DNA from: Candidatus Poseidoniaceae archaeon
GTDB taxonomy: Archaea > Thermoplasmatota > Poseidoniia > Poseidoniales > Poseidoniaceae
Reading direction: 5' to 3'
NCBI GenBank assembly: GCA_029250305.1
Contig: JAQXFM010000349.1
Location: forward strand, 1-10,945
Length of the DNA stretch: 10,945 nucleotides
Numbering within the stretch: position 1 is the stretch's first letter; each line of letters opens with the position of its first letter. The translations under genes were made by a program, and so were the position numbers. Shown in pieces: positions 6,901 to 10,945 of this stretch. Under the pieces are notes generated by a model. The model worked only from the letters and a program-made list of their open reading frames with translations, was not told the origin of the DNA and did not search any database.

Positions 6901-8763
6901 GAGGTGTGTTCTGCTAAGGCTTGAGGGGAAATTGCCATTGTTGTCTGCGTTCCATTCGATGCCGCTGTGATTACCAGTCATGGTGATGAGATCCATGTCG
7001 GCTGCGGCGTAGTTAAGGGAAATGGCTGGAATCCCGGGTGAATCCATGTCGATGGTTGCGCCGTGCACTTGGACCCGTCCACCTTGTTGGCCGAGCGTCA
7101 AGCCTTGATTGTCCACAACCAGAGGTGAGCGAGTAGGATTATTGTCTGAAAGAGCGAGCCCGTAGAGCCACAGGTCAACAGAGTTGAGAGCATAAAGGCC
7201 CGAACCTGAGGAACCTGTGACGGTGCAATTTCGGCACGTCACATCACCAGAAGAAGATTCAATGTCGTTTGATTTTTCATAATACAAACCTGCCTGATCT
7301 CCGAGAGGGGTCGAAGCGGGGTCGCCACCGTTGTCATTGGCGGTCAGATTTTCGAATGTAACGTATCGAGCGTCATACACGTGCGCCCCTGATTCCCCGT
7401 TGGAAGAGAGGTTGAGGCCCTCAACAATCACCGTCGCTTTGTCGATGAACAAGCCATCCTTGGTGTTGTTGTGAAGGTTCCAATCCGACCCCTGCATGGC
7501 GCCGCCAGAGGTGGATGAAACGCCTGATCCAACTGAACCTGAGACTGTGAGGCCGTCAAAGTGCGGCGCAAAGAACGATGAACGAACCGCGACGCCTGAT
7601 TCGTGAGTGCCTTGTCCTGGGTCGCCTGAATTGAGGACCGTTAAATTTCGGAACGTTGTCGAGCTGTCAACGAAATACAGCCGCACACCAACAGTGGTTG
7701 AGTCCTCGACGAGGGTGTTTTCAAACCATGCCCCAGTGGCATTGACATCGATGGCAGCATAGCCGATGTTGGCTGTCGTGGCCCCAGCCCCACCTGTACC
7801 AAGAACTGTGAGATTGGTGAAATCCGCTGTTTCATAATTTGTGTAATTCGTGTGGTTGAGTTTGTCAACATAGACGCCCCTGTACATGGAATTGGTGACC
7901 GTGGCATCTTTGACAACCGCCCGTGTGTACCCCCCGTCATCCACATGGCGAACAACAATTCCGTTGTCCGATTTGTCGATGGTGATGTTTGTCAAAAGAG
8001 GCTGACTGTCTTCAACCCAAACGCCTGCAACCATGGCCCAAGAAGATCCGCTGATGTTATCCATTACGACGTTGCGAACCAATCCACCTGAGCCACCCCA
8101 GATGTTGATTGCTCGAGTGAGGTGATCGGTGAAATAGGCTCCATCCACAATGGGTGTGCTGCCAGCGCCAATTGAGAGGCCAATTCCATAGCGCCAATCG
8201 TTTTGAAACGGAACCATGCGGCCCGCCTGATCGATGTAGAGGTCGTGAATGGTCGGTGAGGAACTGCTGAACAAATCCATGCCAACTCGATCAGGATTGA
8301 TGATGGTGAGGTTGGCGAAGAACGGGTTGCTTCCGTACATGGTAACGCCGTAGATTGCATCTTCAATCGTCAAGTTATCAATCACAGACCCTCGGCCGTT
8401 TGAACTGCTGTTGAATTGGAGCCCTTCGTGATCTGAACTTGCAAATGAATACATGACAACTGGGCAAGTTGAGGTGCCTTCAACCGTCAAGCGACCTTCA
8501 ATGTAGATTCGAGCACCAGCGCCAAGTTCGATTTGGGTGCACGCACTCACAATGAGTTCGTCAAACACGGCAATCGTGTAACTCGTCGTGACGGTCACTG
8601 TTCCCGACCAAGTTGTCTGCGCTTTTGGCGAGGCATGCTCTGCTTCGACTGGGTCAGATTCACCAAGGTCGCTTGCAGGAGAGAGAACGCCGCCATATGG
8701 CATGCTCACCAACAATCCAACCAAGACAAGAGCCAACCAATGTCGATGCGCCTTGGTGTCCAT
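3946..8763 (-). CDS. Giant cell-surface protein: signal peptide, beta-helix, Ig/PKD-like modules, C-terminal membrane anchor
   Basis: A 1605-residue exported protein. Order, in residues from the ATG at 8763: basic n-region and hydrophobic core (about 1-25); right-handed parallel beta-helix of NosD/pectate-lyase-like type (about 45-690), with rungs such as NLTIEDAIYGVTMYGS, FANLTIINPDRVGMDLF and FRNLTVLNSG; a carboxypeptidase-regulatory-like module (about 700-790); seven tandem Ig/PKD-like modules (about 795-1505) with DPEGD / DxDxDPLTFTW signatures; a transmembrane helix (about 1513-1535); RRR stop-transfer; and an acidic 70-residue tail ending DLDWDNV. About 32 N-x-S/T sequons and 16 cysteines in local pairs fit an extracellular, probably N-glycosylated protein. 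An alternative GTG start at 8787 adds eight residues; I prefer the ATG because it gives a compact signal peptide. A beta-helix can bind or cleave polysaccharide or only act as a scaffold, and I cannot assign catalytic residues. Adhesin, glycan-binding or surface-layer-associated roles are all possible. Confidence 0.92.
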   Translation of the reverse strand: MDTKAHRHWLALVLVGLLVSMPYGGVLSPASDLGESDPVEAEHASPKAQTTWSGTVTVTTSYTIAVFDELIVSACTQIELGAGARIYIEGRLTVEGTSTCPVVMYSFASSDHEGLQFNSSSNGRGSVIDNLTIEDAIYGVTMYGSNPFFANLTIINPDRVGMDLFSSSSPTIHDLYIDQAGRMVPFQNDWRYGIGLSIGAGSTPIVDGAYFTDHLTRAINIWGGSGGLVRNVVMDNISGSSWAMVAGVWVEDSQPLLTNITIDKSDNGIVVRHVDDGGYTRAVVKDATVTNSMYRGVYVDKLNHTNYTNYETADFTNLTVLGTGGAGATTANIGYAAIDVNATGAWFENTLVEDSTTVGVRLYFVDSSTTFRNLTVLNSGDPGQGTHESGVAVRSSFFAPHFDGLTVSGSVGSGVSSTSGGAMQGSDWNLHNNTKDGLFIDKATVIVEGLNLSSNGESGAHVYDARYVTFENLTANDNGGDPASTPLGDQAGLYYEKSNDIESSSGDVTCRNCTVTGSSGSGLYALNSVDLWLYGLALSDNNPTRSPLVVDNQGLTLGQQGGRVQVHGATIDMDSPGIPAISLNYAAADMDLITMTGNHSGIEWNADNNGNFPSSLSRTHLSGDTACLTLVDHTDLSGYGNTVTADCTGSIVLQNSQVNWSTFTDATGAQALQLDSTSSLHLHRPSGVDLSLATIASGAHIDVAWDITVWVVNTVNNGIPNANVNASFTSFEPSLEQTTNDLGYVSLPDFIGQQWTNTGASSQNTVDISCGYDSVSNSTSATLDQDRFINCVLPLQNQPPFVMWDTPFDSQVFPSQAPIFFNASDSWDLDNDPLTFTWTSTLDGDIENSCTGSWQEPNGPSGGVPFTANSNDMWSCSLSDGIHTLTLDVCDEDFCTSEQRTIELVNQPPTIVIDIQPTLSPWAELIIPRTQSVRIDMSQTFDPEGDPMSCWITRSYQQGGTGQQSGCPTELWMNLSMAESVPSTFDLVIHASDDINNPSTYTIPVELYNEVPEPLFEVMRTGNASEDELTFDGTATIDPEGDTLEIEWWSSLDGQLAWSNETNATTWTGHLSRGVHTIEMRVVDDRPEHINSTRINSTLVTVDNSLPRAIIESPFETQVYTSSETIWFSANGSGDYDAACFTYPVNGTWHCADAQPFAGSEYLVVVWTSDLDGRLTPEGEDYLIFDGRLSAGTHTVTLSLDDGIHEPVLVSKTIEVSTSAPVLELVTPVDGEIFRSSDPIFWNAVPSVDYDGDNFTLTVRSDLLSEPLLDAVDPSQTHISNLPAGTHALEVTLQDETGLTSSTFLTLTIGQSDPIATMVTPANRDSIEAGGAIILSEESSDADDDMVAREWRHWAVNGTYSILSTRSMEEVSLSPGEHMISLYIRDSRGGEDEVFANITVQSSLPRLSNLVYSPVSLVAGQVNTLSVSVTMEDADGTTEDVRVTVKYDQQEWAFNLSDANGDGVWEGSLELRPDGAGRPNMKVIATDGVGQDANVDVISVTLDITEPPTDNRTMMLVGAIGGFVGLLVLVAMMATRRRSRLAELDMIESWDAFSSVKRVEPIDTSAPASLEGGAMDGATEVEAEDDGEPEEAKPLTGADLDWDNV
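4249..6381 (-). repeat. Seven tandem Ig/PKD-like modules encoded within the surface protein
   Basis: Protein-level repeat with a period of about 93-113 residues. Modules open near residues 795, 905, 1008, 1102, 1215, 1308 and 1402, most with a proline followed by a short hydrophobic strand (NQPPFVMW, NQPPTIVID, EVPEPLFEV, NSLPRAIIE, SAPVLELVTP, SDPIATMVTP, SSLPRLSNL). Most carry a central Asp-rich turn such as DPEGD, DYDGD or DADDD and a following strand with Trp or Phe. The copies are too diverged to be recognised as DNA repeats, so this is old module duplication, not a recent expansion. Confidence 0.7.
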
Positions 8764-8880
8764 GTCCTTAGGCCGTTGCAAATGCACTTCAATGGTTCGG
8801 CTTTGTGCATGCCCTGACCGTATTCGGGCCTCGTGTCATTACTTCGCAACCAATAAGACCAGTCGGCGATTGGCCAAATC
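8764..8880. promoter_or_regulatory. Divergent intergenic region between surface-protein and RAM-domain genes
   Basis: These 117 bp lie between two divergent starts and must carry promoters for both. No clear TATA/BRE pair or Shine-Dalgarno was recognisable on either strand. The absence of a Shine-Dalgarno before the ATG at 8881 would fit a leaderless or short-leader transcript. If the surface protein starts at the GTG at 8787, the spacer is 93 bp. Confidence 0.4.
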
Positions 8881-9114
8881 ATGCCTGAGGCTTTTGTGTT
8901 GTTCAAAACCCTTCCATCCCACGAGCGTGAGGTCTACCTTGCCCTTTCAGAACACAAAGCCATTGCCGAGGTCCATGCCCTTTACGGTGAATTCGACCTT
9001 TTGGTCCGCGTCAGTTCAGAAGACGCTGGCGAACTCACCTCAATGCTCATGAGAGAATTCCGTCAAATTGCTGGCGTAAAAGAAACACAGACGCTGATTG
9101 CTGTCGAATATTAA
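8881..9114 (+). CDS. Stand-alone Lrp/AsnC ligand-binding (RAM) domain protein, first copy
   Basis: A 77-residue protein that consists only of the Lrp/AsnC C-terminal effector domain (RAM, alpha-beta sandwich; AsnC_trans_reg). Seen: strand AFVLFKTLP, helix HEREVYLALSEHKAIAEVHAL, the hallmark YGEFDLLVRV, then a helix and the terminal strand VKETQTLIAVEY. No helix-turn-helix precedes it, so it cannot bind DNA in the Lrp manner. Family knowledge: such stand-alone RAM proteins form dimers or higher oligomers and bind amino acids or other small molecules at subunit interfaces. They may act as sensors or modify full-length Lrp proteins by co-assembly. It is followed after 10 bp by a paralogue, implying an operon. 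The ATG at 8881 is the only start that precedes the conserved first strand. The ligand is not predictable. Confidence 0.92.
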   Translation: MPEAFVLFKTLPSHEREVYLALSEHKAIAEVHALYGEFDLLVRVSSEDAGELTSMLMREFRQIAGVKETQTLIAVEY

Positions 9115-9120
9115 GGTGAG
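9115..9120 (+). promoter_or_regulatory. Ribosome binding site of the second RAM-domain gene
   Basis: GGTGAG directly follows the TAA of the first copy and lies four bases before the ATG at 9125. It supports that start over an ATG nine codons upstream (9098) that would overlap the first gene, and it indicates translation from a shared transcript. Confidence 0.65.
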
Positions 9121-9124
9121 AAAA

Positions 9125-9358
9125 ATGGCGATTGGATTTGTATTAATTACCACGCAACCAGGACGAGAACACGATGTCCGTTCAACACTTGATGGCATTG
9201 AATTTGTCACTGACCGATGGATGCTGTTCGGCGAATACGACTTGATTGCTCGAGTTCAAGCCGATGATGAATACACCCTCACTCGCTGCATTGTCGAAGA
9301 AATTCGAGTCATCGAGGGCATTGCAGACACCAAGACGTTGATCGGTGCTGAACTCTGA
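9125..9358 (+). CDS. Stand-alone Lrp/AsnC ligand-binding (RAM) domain protein, second copy
   Basis: A second 77-residue RAM-domain protein, identical in length to the upstream copy and clearly paralogous but diverged. Seen: GFVLITTQPGREHDV, then LFGEYDLIARV, which matches the first copy's YGEFDLLVRV, and a terminal TKTLIGAEL matching TQTLIAVEY. There is no DNA-binding domain. The two copies could form homo- or hetero-oligomers with different ligand pockets; this is inference. The start at 9125 is supported by a GGTGAG four bases upstream. Its TGA (9356-9358) directly abuts the stop of the convergent ATPase gene with no intervening base, so its transcript terminator must lie inside that gene's antisense. 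Confidence 0.92.
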   Translation: MAIGFVLITTQPGREHDVRSTLDGIEFVTDRWMLFGEYDLIARVQADDEYTLTRCIVEEIRVIEGIADTKTLIGAEL

Positions 9359-10945
9359 TCACAACAGTGAATGAAGTTGCGCTTCGAGCGCCTTTGCCGC
9401 TCGGGGGCACCCCGCTGCTCGATGTTGTGTGATGGCTTCACGGAGCGCAATCCTTCGCATGTTGGGTTGCAGTTTCGCTTTGCATGTCCACCAGCGAGCG
9501 TGCAATCTGTGAAGGGTTGCGCTGGTTGCAGTCTGTGCTGGCTCTTTGATGAGATTGAACATCTGTTTGGCCTTGATGTCATCTAAGCCAATCAATTGCT
9601 CGACCAACGAAAGACGCAATGCATCGGCCCGAATGCTGTTGGTTTGGGCTTCGATGGCCTCTTGCATGCGTTCGGTATCGAGGGAGGTGGCATCGCTTGG
9701 TTTGGTTGCAAAGAGAGCCGCTTTTGCCTCCATGCCCAGCAAAAGTGGTTGCGCGAATCCTGCAATCCCTGCGAGCGAAGCACGAAGGCGTTCGGCCCGT
9801 TCGAAGTCATCTTCGCAGAGGGCAAGAGCATGCTGAATCATTGAGAGTGCCACAAGCGTGACGGAACGCTGTTCTGGGTGGCCTTCCGGAATTTTCACCT
9901 TTGCAAGGTACAGCTTCACATCGTTGGAGAGTGAGGGGTCTACCTGGTCGAAGACTCGGTCATCCAGTCGCCTTGAGGCAGCAGCAAGCGCCATTCGATT
10001 GGTGTCGCCTTGATCGGCCGAGTCCAAACCTTCCTCAATGATTTCATCCGCATCTTGAATTCGCCCCTCAAGCATTGCCAATCCAAGCGCTAAGTGGCGT
10101 GATTCTGCGGAATCTTCCAATCCTTCGAGGTGGCGGCGGACGTGTTCTGGCTCGCATCGCTCGATGGCCACTTTCCCTGCTAAATAATGCAAATGTGATG
10201 GCATTGTTGAAACCTTAATCGCTTGCTCCAGCAACACGGAAAAGGCACCAGAATGAGTTTCCAACAGCCGCTCCATTTCCGCATCAAGCTGCGTGTCCAT
10301 GCCTTCTTCGAGGCTGGCAATTCGGTGATAGAGAAGAATAATCTGGTCATCTGCTGTTTCTGCCAAACCTTCCCAGTGCTTGACAGCCGCCTTGTGTAAC
10401 CTGCGTTTCGTGTCGTCATCAAGAGCAGACCTGCGGACGTTGCGAACCAAATGTTGAATTTCCATTTTCTCTAGGTTCGAGGTCCAACGCAAGAACGCAT
10501 AATCATCCAATGTGCCGACGACTTCGCTGTCGAACGCTTTGCTTGCTTCGATGGGCATTGGAACCATCACAATGTGGTCAAGCCCACTCCGAGTCGAATG
10601 ATCAAGGGTCGACAGAACAACATTCTCGACATAAGATTGGACATCAGCACCTGCCTCTGGCAAGGGCGAACCTTCCTCATGGAGAAGAATCGCTAACGGG
10701 TGACCACCGAGGCTTTCTGCGATGTGCATACGCTCTCCTTCTGCAATCGAGTCGCCCAAGAGCAGGGCTGCATCCTTGACTTCAAGCGAGGGGACGGCGA
10801 TTCGAGGGAGGGCTTCCGGGAACGAAAGAGGCTCACGTCCGATGAGGAGCATGTGGGCTGCTTCTGCGGTGTCAAGTTCTTTGCAAAAGGCACGGATTGA
10901 GGCAATGTGGCGCTCTGGAATAAGGTGAGCATCGTCGATGACGAG
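9359..10945 (-). CDS. STAND-type P-loop ATPase with helical-repeat C-terminus, 3' part
   Basis: The frame is open from the right edge to the TGA at 9359-9361, giving 528 residues; the N-terminus, including the Walker A loop, is outside the window. Seen, numbering from the edge: LVIDDAH at 1-7 is a Walker B hhhhDD; MLLIGREP at 32-39 matches the sensor region (compare the LLxSRE of MalT-like ATPases); GGHPLAI at 80-86 is the GxP motif of STAND/AP-ATPases; a winged-helix-like segment spans about 98-170; and alpha-helical TPR-like repeats with many Leu/Ala/Glu helices run to the C-terminus. There is no C-terminal LuxR-type HTH; the chain ends AAKALEAQLHSLL. STAND proteins are signal-responsive ATP switches in transcription regulation, signalling or defence. 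The effector, if any, would be at the unseen N-terminus, so the role is open. Its 3' end abuts the second RAM gene. Confidence 0.85.
   Translation of the reverse strand, partial: LVIDDAHLIPERHIASIRAFCKELDTAEAAHMLLIGREPLSFPEALPRIAVPSLEVKDAALLLGDSIAEGERMHIAESLGGHPLAILLHEEGSPLPEAGADVQSYVENVVLSTLDHSTRSGLDHIVMVPMPIEASKAFDSEVVGTLDDYAFLRWTSNLEKMEIQHLVRNVRRSALDDDTKRRLHKAAVKHWEGLAETADDQIILLYHRIASLEEGMDTQLDAEMERLLETHSGAFSVLLEQAIKVSTMPSHLHYLAGKVAIERCEPEHVRRHLEGLEDSAESRHLALGLAMLEGRIQDADEIIEEGLDSADQGDTNRMALAAASRRLDDRVFDQVDPSLSNDVKLYLAKVKIPEGHPEQRSVTLVALSMIQHALALCEDDFERAERLRASLAGIAGFAQPLLLGMEAKAALFATKPSDATSLDTERMQEAIEAQTNSIRADALRLSLVEQLIGLDDIKAKQMFNLIKEPAQTATSATLHRLHARWWTCKAKLQPNMRRIALREAITQHRAAGCPRAAKALEAQLHSLL

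Noticed and set aside
8870..8877. TTGGCCAA palindrome just upstream of the first RAM gene, considered as an operator
   Set aside because: An 8-base palindrome is expected by chance about every 256 bases, the flanks are not symmetrical and no second copy was noticed nearby.
8588..9052. Plus-strand open frame of 154 codons spanning the divergent spacer
   Set aside because: It overlaps the signal-peptide region of the surface protein in antisense and the first RAM gene in another frame. It has no recognisable domain.
1..10945. CRISPR array, insertion sequence, tRNA/rRNA, toxin-antitoxin or defence island
   Set aside because: No direct-repeat/spacer pattern, transposase, inverted-repeat ends or RNA-gene signature was seen, and almost all of the window is explained by eight ordinary-looking coding regions.

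Overview
The window looks like a piece of a planktonic archaeal genome, most probably Marine Group II (Poseidoniales-like) Euryarchaeota. This is an inference. It rests on a very large secreted protein (beta-helix plus Ig-like modules, one C-terminal membrane anchor and an acidic tail), archaeal-type glycosyltransferases, stand-alone Lrp/AsnC ligand-binding domains, very tight gene packing and a G+C of roughly 50-57% outside one gene. No rRNA, tRNA or other definitive taxonomic marker is present.

Layout. At the left edge (1-1096, minus) is the 5' part of a membrane-anchored extracellular protein with a sialidase-type Asp-box. Just upstream of it on the same strand (1152-2417) is a GT4 glycosyltransferase that is markedly AT-richer than its surroundings. 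A 106-bp divergent spacer separates this pair from a plus-strand pair: a GT2 (dolichyl-phosphate-mannose-synthase-like) glycosyltransferase (2524-3297) and a TPMT-family S-methyltransferase (3309-3944), 11 bp apart. The methyltransferase meets, tail to tail with 1 bp between stop codons, a 1605-residue surface protein (3946-8763, minus): signal peptide, right-handed beta-helix, a carboxypeptidase-regulatory-like module, seven Ig/PKD-like modules, transmembrane helix and cytoplasmic tail. A 117-bp divergent spacer precedes two tandem 77-residue Lrp/AsnC RAM-domain proteins (8881-9114 and 9125-9358, plus). The second meets, with no bases between stop codons, the 3' part of a STAND-type ATPase with a helical-repeat C-terminus (9359-10945, minus, running off the right edge).

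How the genes may relate. The two glycosyltransferases sit beside two exported proteins, and the large one carries about 32 N-x-S/T sequons and 16 cysteines in local pairs. A cell-envelope or glycoprotein theme for positions 1-8763 is therefore reasonable but unproven. The right-hand part (RAM proteins and STAND ATPase) looks like small-molecule sensing and regulation. I see no mobile element, CRISPR array, RNA gene or defence system. About 97% of the window is coding and no gap exceeds 120 bp.
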